From: Candidatus Poribacteria bacterium | Lineage (GTDB): Bacteria; Poribacteria; WGA-4E; WGA-3G | Direction: 5' to 3' | Assembly: GCA_022825825.1 (NCBI GenBank) | Contig: JAJDWA010000022.1 | Location: forward strand, 62,001-126,000 | DNA: 64,000 nt | In this document: positions 43,978 through 52,509 of the stretch, piece by piece | Position numbering within the stretch: the stretch's first letter is position 1 | How the letters are laid out: the number at the start of each line of letters is the position of its first letter | Notes under the pieces: generated by a model | Seen by the model: only the letters and a program-made list of their open reading frames with translations | Told to the model about the DNA's origin: nothing | Database searches by the model: none | Translations under genes and position numbers: made by a program

Positions 43978-46923
43978 ATGATGAAAACCGTTTTATTTGC
44001 TTTATTTTCAGTTATCTTTTTGTGTGTGATTGTCTCTCAAAGTGCCGCTTTTGATTATCATTGGGAAATAGACGAAACACCTGAAGGACAGGAGAGTGTT
44101 ACCGTCGTTGAACCTGTACAAGTAACGATACTTGATGAACAGGTTGAAATATCATCTCATAGCGCATCAATATGGCTGATGGAACGATATTCTGTTCACC
44201 TCGGTACTGAATGGAGTGGTGCACACGCATATAAATTGCTACAAACCTTTGAATCCATTCCACAAAATAAGAACGATCCTCGCAATCAGCACGCAACAGT
44301 GCCGATTTCATTATGGAGGTTGAGTAATAGACACATCCAAAATGACATTGAGATTGAATTTCAAGGTGACACAAAAGTTGTCACTATTGCCGCAGAGGCT
44401 TTTACTTATGCCAAACCTCTATTAGCGGAGATTGAGGGTGTGCGCGGTAGGTATTTTTCTAAACGACTCCACCGCGCTGTAGTTAGGTTTATAACCGATG
44501 GTGGAGCGGATAGACACGCGCTTGAACGGATATTGCAAGAACGCTACGCTGTCAGTATTAATATTCCAGATTATACTGAACTCACACGGTACACAACAGG
44601 TGAGCACGCAGGACGTTTTTCAACGTTCAAAAATGAAGAACTCCTTGCACTCATATCAATGTTTGAGGAATTTCCACGAGGTATGCACAAAGTGCCAGGT
44701 TTAAAATATCTCGTTAGACGTTTGGATGGCACATCTCATCCGACACATCCGACCGCGCCAGCGGTAGCATGGCCGAGTGCGGGATATATTGAGTTCATGG
44801 AATCTGCTTTCAAGGAAAAGGGATTAGACTACATTCACCGTTTGATTCTCCATGAAAAGGCACACTTTTTGTGGGCACACCTCTTTGATGAACAACTTAA
44901 ACGGGATTGGATTGAACTCGGTGGGTGGTTTAATAATCCTGACGTTCCCAGCGGATGGTCAACCACAAAACAAACCGAGTTCGTATCTGCTTACGCACAT
45001 GGCGTAAATCCGAATGAGGATATGGCAGAGAGTATAAGTTTTTACATTGTCCGCCCCGATAAACTGCGTTCTCGTTCACCTGCAAAATACGAGTTTATAC
45101 AAAATCGTATTATGCATGGTACGCGTTACATCTCACAGATACGCGAAGATTTAACCTTTGAGGTCTACAACCTCTATCCAGATTATGTTTATCCGGGACG
45201 AATAATTCGAATAGATATACAAGTTGATGGCAAACCTGAAGAAGATAAACTCATAACGGTTGAAATTGAAATTCATAGGGAAAGTGACTTAGACAACGCT
45301 AGCAGAGGATATGCCAGGGTTTGGAGTCAAAAAGGCACTCGTGAAGACATTCACTTCCGTCCTATTGGTCTTGATGGCAATGTTACCTCCTCAGGTTCAC
45401 ACATCTTAAGATCACAATTTAGATTATCGCGCTACGCTGCAAACGGTTTCTGGAGACCGTATACCATTGAAATAAAAGATGCTCAAGGTAATGAGCGATA
45501 CAGCGGGGACCAGGATTTTGGGTGGAACCTTTATATTGACAATCCACTTGAAGATTTGAAGCCACCGGAATACATCAGAAACTCAATGAGACTCTCTTTA
45601 TCAGAAGCAAATGAAGATGGAAAACCCTATCAAATCGTTACTGCACGCTGGCGACTTATTGAGGAAAACGGTGTAGATGGCATTTATGCCCATTTGTATG
45701 ATGCGACAGATGAAACTTACTCACGTCGTTTGTCAGACTGGGGAGAATATAAACAAGTGAGCGATGGCGTATGGGAAGCAACTGCTAAACTTAAGGTGCC
45801 TAATTATTTACCAAGTGGTATCTATAAAATCACTGATATTGTGATGAAAGATCTCGCCCAAAACAGAAATAGGATATTTTTTACAGAGGGTGGAGATGAT
45901 GAATTGCCTGCTACAATTGATGTTCAAACGACAAATCCAGATTTAGAACCGCCTGTGCTTGATTTAAATCGGATTACCATCAAGGCAGAGCCAACGAATC
46001 CAGAAGCATCAAATGGTGAGACACGGGTTGATATTACTTTTCGAGTCAAGGATAACATAAGCGGACACAGAATTACATATATGAGTATACGAAACCCCCA
46101 AGGTGTTATGCTTAACTTTGATTATTACGATTCTGATTTTTACAAAATTTATTTCACACGAGACCCATCTATTTATGAAACTTATCATAAGACGATCATC
46201 CTTCCGGCTGGAAGCCCGCCCGGTATATGGGGACTTGATGAAATGACGATATATGACAAAGCACAAAATAAACTTAATGTGGACTTCACTGAAATCGTCC
46301 GCTTTAAGGTGGATGATGGGACTGTCTACGCCCAATCTGATGTCAACGAAGACGGACAGATTAATATACTTGATCTCGTTATCGTTGCATCATTCGACGC
46401 GTCGAACGAGAGAGCAGACGTCAACGGTGATGGGACTATCAATATTCTGGATTTAGTGGCAGTTGCCAGTAATTTCGGTGAAGAAGAATTAGCTGCACCA
46501 GCTATTTATAGCGCTACTGCCGACCAAATACAAAGTTGGATTACACAAGCAATGCAAGCAGATGATGGGAGTCCTGCCTTCCGCAGAGGTATCCGGGCAT
46601 TACAAAACCTCTTACTTAAAACACGTCCGGAAACAACCGCGCTGTTACCAAACTATCCAAATCCGTTTAACCCAGAAACGTGGATACCTTATCATTTGGC
46701 AAACGCCAGTGATGTTCAGATTACGATTTACAATGCGAAAGGTAGTATAATTCGCACACTTTCGGTTGGACATCAAGCAGCAGGCTATTACACGGACAGA
46801 GACCGTGCAGCATATTGGGATGGTCGTAATGGTTTAGGAGAACGTATTGCAAGCGGTATCTATTTCTATCAACTGCAGGCGGATTCTATTTCACAACTGC
46901 GCAAAATGGTTATTTTGAAGTAA
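43978..46923 (+). CDS. Secreted HExxH metalloprotease-like protein with dockerin and FlgD-like C-terminus
   Basis: 981 residues with a signal peptide (about 1-25, MMKTVLFALFSVIFLCVIVSQSAA). A zinc-site-like LILHEKAHFLWAH is near residue 293. Beta-rich repeats follow, and a dockerin-type pair (DVNEDGQINILDLV, then DVNGDGTINILDLV) lies near 785-832. The last 90 residues (PNYPNPFNPETWIPYHLANAS...YWDGRNGLGERIASGIYFYQL) match the FlgD-like domain often at the end of secreted proteins in these bacteria. Substrate unknown. An ATG at 43981 is an equally good start. Confidence 0.82.
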   Translation: MMKTVLFALFSVIFLCVIVSQSAAFDYHWEIDETPEGQESVTVVEPVQVTILDEQVEISSHSASIWLMERYSVHLGTEWSGAHAYKLLQTFESIPQNKNDPRNQHATVPISLWRLSNRHIQNDIEIEFQGDTKVVTIAAEAFTYAKPLLAEIEGVRGRYFSKRLHRAVVRFITDGGADRHALERILQERYAVSINIPDYTELTRYTTGEHAGRFSTFKNEELLALISMFEEFPRGMHKVPGLKYLVRRLDGTSHPTHPTAPAVAWPSAGYIEFMESAFKEKGLDYIHRLILHEKAHFLWAHLFDEQLKRDWIELGGWFNNPDVPSGWSTTKQTEFVSAYAHGVNPNEDMAESISFYIVRPDKLRSRSPAKYEFIQNRIMHGTRYISQIREDLTFEVYNLYPDYVYPGRIIRIDIQVDGKPEEDKLITVEIEIHRESDLDNASRGYARVWSQKGTREDIHFRPIGLDGNVTSSGSHILRSQFRLSRYAANGFWRPYTIEIKDAQGNERYSGDQDFGWNLYIDNPLEDLKPPEYIRNSMRLSLSEANEDGKPYQIVTARWRLIEENGVDGIYAHLYDATDETYSRRLSDWGEYKQVSDGVWEATAKLKVPNYLPSGIYKITDIVMKDLAQNRNRIFFTEGGDDELPATIDVQTTNPDLEPPVLDLNRITIKAEPTNPEASNGETRVDITFRVKDNISGHRITYMSIRNPQGVMLNFDYYDSDFYKIYFTRDPSIYETYHKTIILPAGSPPGIWGLDEMTIYDKAQNKLNVDFTEIVRFKVDDGTVYAQSDVNEDGQINILDLVIVASFDASNERADVNGDGTINILDLVAVASNFGEEELAAPAIYSATADQIQSWITQAMQADDGSPAFRRGIRALQNLLLKTRPETTALLPNYPNPFNPETWIPYHLANASDVQITIYNAKGSIIRTLSVGHQAAGYYTDRDRAAYWDGRNGLGERIASGIYFYQLQADSISQLRKMVILK

Positions 46924-47046
46924 AACGCGAGTTTGTCTCACTGCCCTATTTCGTGCAATCGGGTATAAAGTCTGCACCTTTTTGTGCAGTAGTCTCATGC
47001 ATTTCACAAAGCAGTCCATCAGTTCTGTAGATTGTCTAAATAAAAA

Positions 47047-47077
47047 TTTACGAATTAAGTCTTATTTATGGTAAAAT
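47047..47077 (+). promoter_or_regulatory. Possible promoter for the Sm-like gene
   Basis: TAAAAT at 47072-47077 preceded by TGG (extended -10). A weak TTTACG at 47047-47052 is 19 bases upstream, longer than usual. It lies 31 bases before the start codon. Confidence 0.3.
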
Positions 47078-47108
47078 ATTAAAAATTACTATTTTGGAGG
47101 GAATTCCC

Positions 47109-47624
47109 ATGACACAAGAAAATGATGCAGCACAAGAAAATGATGCAGCACAACAGAACGATCAAGAACAAAACCTTGAAGCTATAACCCTGCTTGAGAG
47201 GTTTCAGGGCCCCGTGGTGCTCGTAACTTATGAAGGCATCAAAAAAGTGAATATCACAGAAATAGAGAAATATGAGATCCAGACATCTACGGGTTCATTC
47301 CACAAAGTAGATATCCTCTTCTCTCTGATGCCAGAGTCCGCCGAGAACTTAGGCAACGCTTTGCGGATGAACAAAGAAGTTAAAGCGAAAGAACTCCGAA
47401 CCGATAAAGACCCGCAAAAACGACCAAAAATCATCGGCAGACGCCCCATGCGTAAGTTGGTACAGAAAAACATCAAGGTAACACTGCGAAACGGGCATAT
47501 CCTTTACGGTATACCGATAGAATACAATGAATATAACTTTACAATGAATGTAAATAACCAGATGGTCCTTGTCTATAGACACGCCGTCTATCAGTTCGAG
47601 AAAGCCAATATAAAAAAAGAGTAA
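47109..47624 (+). CDS. Possible Hfq/Sm-like protein with two Sm-type segments
   Basis: 171 residues from the ATG at 47109; GGAGGG just upstream (47095-47100) and a TTG at 47094 as an alternative. The N-terminus is a short direct repeat of QENDAA. The region 105-150 reads KNIKVTLRNGHILYGIPIEYNEYNFTMNVNNQMVLVYRHAVYQFE, which has the Sm-fold pattern (NG near strand 2, then an I-x-E-x-x-x-Y-x-F strand, then YRHAVYQFE like the Sm2 KHAI). An earlier segment (VVLVTYEGIKKVNITEIEKYEI) may be a second degenerate copy. RNA-binding is inferred only. Confidence 0.5.
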   Translation: MTQENDAAQENDAAQQNDQEQNLEAITLLERFQGPVVLVTYEGIKKVNITEIEKYEIQTSTGSFHKVDILFSLMPESAENLGNALRMNKEVKAKELRTDKDPQKRPKIIGRRPMRKLVQKNIKVTLRNGHILYGIPIEYNEYNFTMNVNNQMVLVYRHAVYQFEKANIKKE

Positions 47625-47667
47625 ATCAGGTGAATTATAAAAAATAGGCACTTTCGTCCCCCAGGTA

Positions 47668-47689
47668 GGCGAGGTTTCCTAACCTTGCC
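47668..47689. repeat. Intergenic inverted repeat
   Basis: GGCGAGGTT at 47668-47676, a TCCT loop and AACCTTGCC at 47681-47689 (one mismatch, G-T). Same loop TCCT as the 63718 element. Confidence 0.5.
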
Positions 47690-47727
47690 AGTGCTGAGTG
47701 TCTAAATAATTCTAAATTTACCATAAA

Positions 47728-47744
47728 TTGGCACAGAATTTGCT
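47728..47744 (+). promoter_or_regulatory. Sigma-54-like promoter upstream of a PhyH gene
   Basis: TTGGCACAGAATTTGCT has the -24 GG (47730-47731) and -12 GC (47742-47743) with exactly 10 bases between. It matches TGGCAC-N5-TTGC in every key base. It lies 127 bases before the start codon, with an inverted repeat between. Confidence 0.45.
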
Positions 47745-47774
47745 TTTGTTGTAAAGTGAGTTAGACTAAACCCC

Positions 47775-47837
47775 GTAGGTTGGGTTGAACGGACACCTAT
47801 TTTGGGTGTTGAGTTTTAGAAACTCAACCCAACCTAC
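47775..47837. repeat. Perfect 14-base inverted repeat ending 34 bases before the PhyH start
   Basis: GTAGGTTGGGTTGA at 47775-47788 and TCAACCCAACCTAC at 47824-47837 are perfect arms around a 35-base loop. The element overlaps the probable 5' leader of the following gene. Confidence 0.6.
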
Positions 47838-47870
47838 ATAATGTTTTTTACTCTACCAAAGGAGTCGTCA

Positions 47871-48770
47871 GTGGAAACCGAACAGAAATATCGTATTGCA
47901 CCACCCGGATTCACATTGGAACAGTGGGAAACGTTTAACAAAGACGGTATCATTTTCATTGAAGACGCTATCTCCGCTGTGGATATCCAGACTTATATTG
48001 ATGCAATAGATCGCGTTGCTGCGACCAATCCGAAATATACACAAGGCGGCTATCTCGGCATAGAGAACATTGTTGAACGCGACCCTGTCTTTACAAGCTT
48101 GATTGATCACGAACGGCATGTCGGTTTTGCCTACGATCTTTTTGGTGAGCTTCTTAAACTGCATCAGAGCCAATTTTTCTTGCGTCCACCCGGCGGTAAA
48201 CAATATAACATCTGGCATCCGGATGGGGCGCGTGCGCTGCCTTACGGCGTGTTTTCACCAAAATTGCCGTTGCAAATCAAAATTGGTTATTGGTTGACGG
48301 ACCTCTCGCGTGAAAAGATGGGCAATCTCGTAGTGTTACCGGGAAGCCACCGTCAACAGTATATGGACGGGTACGATACCCACAATAGCGTTCCGGGAGA
48401 GATGGTTGTGTGTCCCCGTAAAGGCACAATGACGGTGATGCACTCCAGCATTTGGCATCGAGTTGAACCGAACGAAAGCGATGTGGTGCGCTACAATATT
48501 TTTGTTGCGTATTGCCCATCGTGGGTTACACCAGCAGATAGATTCCACTCCTCGCCCGAATGGTTAGAGACACTCAATCGTGAACAACGTATCATCATGC
48601 GTAGTTATAGACACGCCTATCACAACGCAAAACCGCCTGCATCGGATTTTCCACTTTTTTTAGACCGTGAAACCGGTGCTGAGACAGATGTTGGTGCGTA
48701 TTTAGATCATGTTCAACTACACAGACGAAAACGTCAGACAATGCACGAACGGCTTACCGCCTCGGTTTAG
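47871..48770 (+). CDS. Phytanoyl-CoA dioxygenase (PhyH)-family oxygenase
   Basis: 299 residues from the GTG at 47871, chosen because AAAGGAG lies at 47858-47864; an upstream in-frame ATG at 47841 abuts the palindrome and has no such site. Iron ligands: HPD in YNIWHPDGARALPY and the histidine in SIWHRVEPN, with LPGSHRQQYM between. It is controlled possibly by sigma-54 (see 47728). Substrate unknown. Confidence 0.85.
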   Translation: METEQKYRIAPPGFTLEQWETFNKDGIIFIEDAISAVDIQTYIDAIDRVAATNPKYTQGGYLGIENIVERDPVFTSLIDHERHVGFAYDLFGELLKLHQSQFFLRPPGGKQYNIWHPDGARALPYGVFSPKLPLQIKIGYWLTDLSREKMGNLVVLPGSHRQQYMDGYDTHNSVPGEMVVCPRKGTMTVMHSSIWHRVEPNESDVVRYNIFVAYCPSWVTPADRFHSSPEWLETLNREQRIIMRSYRHAYHNAKPPASDFPLFLDRETGAETDVGAYLDHVQLHRRKRQTMHERLTASV

Positions 48771-48797
48771 AAAATAAAATCATCAGAGAGGGACAAT

Positions 48798-49103
48798 TTG
48801 AAAAAATTCAAGAAACTACTCAGATTGATGTCATACGCAGCCGATTTGACGTTATATACCGTAGTGTTTATATGCGGTATTTGGATTAGCCTAATTCCAA
48901 TAGGGTTGGTAATCTTTTTCTATAGCAGAGCATGGCGTGCAACAGATGTTACGCTCACATTTTATGAACGTCTTAATCTGACGATCAAAGCAACTTTTTG
49001 GGAAACCCTTGCCGCGTTGGCGTTAATGATTGTACTGCGGAATATTACGTATTGGGCGATCAGATATGCAAAGGAAAAAGAATCAGAATCAGAATCAGAA
49101 TAA
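48798..49103 (+). CDS. Small two-transmembrane protein
   Basis: 101 residues from a TTG, with AGAGAGGG at about 48784-48791. Two hydrophobic segments: LYTVVFICGIWISLIPIGLVIFFYS (about 20-44) and ATFWETLAALALMIVL (about 65-82). It ends in an acidic SESESESE tail. Follows the PhyH gene by 27 bases. Function unknown. Confidence 0.55.
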   Translation: MKKFKKLLRLMSYAADLTLYTVVFICGIWISLIPIGLVIFFYSRAWRATDVTLTFYERLNLTIKATFWETLAALALMIVLRNITYWAIRYAKEKESESESE

Positions 49104-49171
49104 CCCACACAAATTGGTGAGCAAAACAATAGGTCGGTTTATAACGTTTTCGGTAAACTAAAGAGTCAGAT

Positions 49172-50350
49172 ATGAATACACTATTTCTCAAAGACATGCG
49201 GTATCGTCGAGCGAGAGTTGTGCTAACAGTCCTCGGCATCACCGTGCTAATTTCTCTGATTCTGCTGTTAGGCGGTATTATGAACGGCATGCGCATACAA
49301 GCACAGCAATACGTAAAATCCACTGGTGCGGACATCTGGATTTCCGCTGAAGGTTCTGGGGGCGCTTTCATCGGGTTTTCACTACTTGATGAGGAACACA
49401 TGGCATTTCTTAAAGCATCGCCGGGATTAGTCCTCGATTCTGCCTCTCCACTGATTTTCGCTCAAGCACGCCCTAACGTTCGCGGGAAACCTACGAAAGC
49501 AATGGTTGTCGGCTACACATTAGGTAAACTGGGAGGGCCTAAAAACGTAGTTGAAGGAAGAATGTTCAAACCGCGCAAGTTTGAGGATTACCGCCCCGAA
49601 GACCCTGTCCCTTATGAAGTAATTGTTGATGAAAAAATGGGACTTCAAGTCGGTGAATTGATCTCTATAAGCAAAGAAAAAGTGCGAGTCGTAGGGAAGG
49701 CTAAAAGTCTGATGTTTGTTTTAGATACCCCTTTGCTCTTTATGGATGTCCGTGCAGCACAGAAAGTTTTGCTCGAAAACACACCGTATGTGAATATGAT
49801 GATTGCCAAATCAAATATAAATGAAAAACCGACAAAGGTCGCTGCGAATTTAGATGAGTTCGGTACTATTGAAGCACGCACTTTGGAACAGACACTCAAG
49901 GATATCATGGAGTATTGGGTTGACGAACCGATGAAGGCGGTGCAATTTTTGCGAGTTATGCTATGGTTAGCTGCGGGTTTGCTCGTTGGAATGATTACTT
50001 ACGTGACGATGCTGGAAAAAACACAGGAAATTGGCGTGTTAAAAGCCATCGGTGCTTCAAACGGTTATGTGATGACACTTCTACTCAAACAGGTCGCTTT
50101 AATTTCAGTCGCGGGCGTACTGCTTGGATTTACCTTGTCCTACATATTTGCGGCTGCCGCACCCATTTTTGTAGCGATTCATTTTGTTGAATCCATCATC
50201 GTTGCATGCATCAGTTTTCTCGTGTGTTGTGGCAGTGGTTATCTCGCAGCTCGTAAAGCGATTATGGTTGACCCGATGATAGCGTTTCGGGGCGAAATTG
50301 ATATTGGAATGACACAACAAAATCAAAGTTTTGCTGACGCTGAGGTTTGA
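49172..50350 (+). CDS. ABC transporter permease of the MacB/FtsX (LolC-like) type
   Basis: 392 residues. One N-terminal transmembrane helix (RVVLTVLGITVLISLILLLGGIMNG), a soluble domain of about 200 residues, and three C-terminal helices in an FtsX-like domain (LRVMLWLAAGLLVGMITYVTMLEKTQEIGVLKAIGAS). The partner ATPase is 96 bases downstream. The gene probably works with the next gene in an outer-membrane or lipid/lipoprotein export role, but the cargo is unknown. Confidence 0.87.
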   Translation: MNTLFLKDMRYRRARVVLTVLGITVLISLILLLGGIMNGMRIQAQQYVKSTGADIWISAEGSGGAFIGFSLLDEEHMAFLKASPGLVLDSASPLIFAQARPNVRGKPTKAMVVGYTLGKLGGPKNVVEGRMFKPRKFEDYRPEDPVPYEVIVDEKMGLQVGELISISKEKVRVVGKAKSLMFVLDTPLLFMDVRAAQKVLLENTPYVNMMIAKSNINEKPTKVAANLDEFGTIEARTLEQTLKDIMEYWVDEPMKAVQFLRVMLWLAAGLLVGMITYVTMLEKTQEIGVLKAIGASNGYVMTLLLKQVALISVAGVLLGFTLSYIFAAAAPIFVAIHFVESIIVACISFLVCCGSGYLAARKAIMVDPMIAFRGEIDIGMTQQNQSFADAEV

Positions 50351-50446
50351 CGGAATAAAACGCACACCACATCAGAATATACGAGCACATTTCATAAACT
50401 GTGGAGGGCTTTGTTAGCCCGATAGAAAACGTTAAAAGGGATTATC

Positions 50447-51121
50447 ATGACAACGATTGTAGAAGGAATCGGTTTGACAAAACGTTTTGGTACGGGTGAT
50501 GCTGCTGTCGTCGCGATTGATTCGGTTGACATCCAAATTGCGGAACGTGAATTGGTGATGATTATGGGAGACAGCGGATGTGGGAAAACAACGCTGATTA
50601 GCCTTCTCGGTTGTATTCTCACACCGGATGCGGGAGAACTGCACATTGACGGTGAAGCAATCAATTTGGAAAACCGAGACCTAAGCGCCATTCGCCGAGA
50701 AAAGATCGGGTTTGTTTTTCAGATGTTTCATCTGTTACCGTATCTTACAGCACTTGAAAATGTTATGGTCGCCATGGATATCGCCAAGACAAGGACTTTT
50801 GAAGCAGAAAACCGGGCGATAGAGCTGCTAACACGTGTCGGCTTAAGTGAACGCCTGCACCACCGTCCTGCCCAATTATCTGGTGGTGAAAAGCAACGCG
50901 TTTCTTTTGCCCGCGCACTTGCTAACCAACCCAAAATCATCTTCGCTGATGAGCCAACTGCCAACTTAGACAGCCGCCAAAGTGACAACTTGATGAACCT
51001 GATTCAAGAACTGCGGCAGGAACACCAAACCACCATCGCCATTGTAACTCATCATGAGGGGTTAAAAGAGAATGCCGATCGCGTTATTCACATGAAAGAT
51101 GGAAGGATTGTTGCAGCTTGA
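50447..51121 (+). CDS. ABC transporter ATP-binding protein (LolD/MacB type)
   Basis: 224 residues. Walker A GDSGCGKTT, Q-loop FQMFHL, signature LSGGEKQRVSFARAL and Walker B IIFADEPTANLDS are all present, then H-loop VTHH. The length fits LolD/MacB-type ATPases. It follows the permease and overlaps the beta-barrel gene by 4 bases. Confidence 0.93.
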   Translation: MTTIVEGIGLTKRFGTGDAAVVAIDSVDIQIAERELVMIMGDSGCGKTTLISLLGCILTPDAGELHIDGEAINLENRDLSAIRREKIGFVFQMFHLLPYLTALENVMVAMDIAKTRTFEAENRAIELLTRVGLSERLHHRPAQLSGGEKQRVSFARALANQPKIIFADEPTANLDSRQSDNLMNLIQELRQEHQTTIAIVTHHEGLKENADRVIHMKDGRIVAA

Positions 51122-52503
51122 AAGATAATTCTGTATTTGTAGATTTTAGTCGCGGCATTTTCGCGTCAGTGATTTTAATTCTGGCAATAGTCTCTCCAAT
51201 TTCTGCTCAGGAACGCTTAACACCAATGGCAGAACAAAACTTCTTAACCAGCGGATTCTACGGGGGCGGTTTAACATTCATCAACGGTGATGCGTATGTT
51301 CGGATTCAACTCCAACCAGAGATTCCACTCGGAAAGATCGGCATCGGTTTCGATCTCGTTTTACTTTACAATCCTTATGCAGAAAATGCCGAAGATCAAT
51401 TCCTTGCTGAGGATGGCGAAATATGGGATAGCGCAAGCACATGGTTACGACTGATTCGTTACATCAGTTATAGTGATCCTTACGATCCTTTCTACTTTCG
51501 CCTTGGCGAATTCGATTACCTAACAATTGGACACGGCTCAATTATGTCCGGCTATTCTAATCACGATCGACGCGGGTTGCACCTAAACCTCAGAAAATCT
51601 GATAACCGATACGGTGTTGAAACGATGGTGAATGACCTTGGGCATCCTACAATTTTTGGCGGACGTGGATTTTTCCGCCCGTTTCAACGACCAGAAAATA
51701 ATAATTTGCTAACACGATTTGAACTCGGTACAACCTATCTCATTGATATTGACCCAGATTCCATAGAAGATGAAGACCCATTAGACGCAGTAGGGTTTGA
51801 TGTCGGATTTCCAATTTTTGAGAATAGTTCGTTTCGGTTTGACCTATATAACGATTTTGTGATGCTAAATCCGCCCCCTAATCCCGAAAATCTTGTGTTG
51901 AAACCTGCAGCAGCTGAAGAAAATACCGCTACAAAAACGGACCCATCAGTAGTAGAATTAGGATGGGGTAACGCTGTCGGCATTGGCTTCGCTGCTACCA
52001 AAGCCATTTTCAAATTTGAGTATCGGACCTTTAGTGATGGCTATATTCCCGCTGTATTTGATTATACCTACGAAACAGGAATGCCGGAATTTTGGGGATA
52101 TGAAACGAACAGTGCAGCGAGACGCGGATTTTTCACACAACTTATTTGGCAGCCAATGCCGCAGCTTCATTTCTTAGGTGCTTTTGAAAGGTATAACAAC
52201 AACACATCTAAAATCTATCTTGGCATTAAAGAGTCTGGATTAGTCCCGCGCCTCACGCTTCGAGCATTCTACACAAAACGAAATATTGGGGAAAATAGGG
52301 AAACAAATTTTTTCACGGATATATTTGACCTTGATCAAAAATCAGCACTCAATCTCGAAATCCGTTATGCAATCTTTCCACCCATTCAAACAATTTTCAT
52401 CAAAGAATATCGATTTCGACGTGTTAAAACGGATGAGGGAATTTCGCAATTCGAACCTATCCATAAAACTTCAATCATGGTAGGGGTTACAACAGATTTT
52501 TGA
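51118..52503 (+). CDS. Probable outer-membrane beta-barrel protein
   Basis: 461 residues from a TTG overlapping the ATPase stop by 4 bases. A signal-like N-terminus (GIFASVILILAIVSPISAQ) ends near residue 32. The rest has alternating Tyr/Phe/Trp strands (IGFDLVLLYNP, FYFRLGEFDYL, RFDLYNDFVML, FKFEYRTFSDGYI) and ends in KTSIMVGVTTDF, a terminal aromatic residue typical of beta-barrel proteins. No enzyme motif is seen. Confidence 0.65.
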   Translation: MKDNSVFVDFSRGIFASVILILAIVSPISAQERLTPMAEQNFLTSGFYGGGLTFINGDAYVRIQLQPEIPLGKIGIGFDLVLLYNPYAENAEDQFLAEDGEIWDSASTWLRLIRYISYSDPYDPFYFRLGEFDYLTIGHGSIMSGYSNHDRRGLHLNLRKSDNRYGVETMVNDLGHPTIFGGRGFFRPFQRPENNNLLTRFELGTTYLIDIDPDSIEDEDPLDAVGFDVGFPIFENSSFRFDLYNDFVMLNPPPNPENLVLKPAAAEENTATKTDPSVVELGWGNAVGIGFAATKAIFKFEYRTFSDGYIPAVFDYTYETGMPEFWGYETNSAARRGFFTQLIWQPMPQLHFLGAFERYNNNTSKIYLGIKESGLVPRLTLRAFYTKRNIGENRETNFFTDIFDLDQKSALNLEIRYAIFPPIQTIFIKEYRFRRVKTDEGISQFEPIHKTSIMVGVTTDF

Positions 52504-52509
52504 TAGCTT

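Noticed and set aside
46972-46989. Hairpin CTGCAC/GTGCAG after the dockerin protein as terminator
   Set aside because: A short stem without a following T-run; too weak to call a terminator.
47841-47870. Upstream ATG for the fourth PhyH protein
   Set aside because: It abuts the palindrome and lacks a ribosome-binding site, while AAAGGAG precedes the in-frame GTG at 47871.
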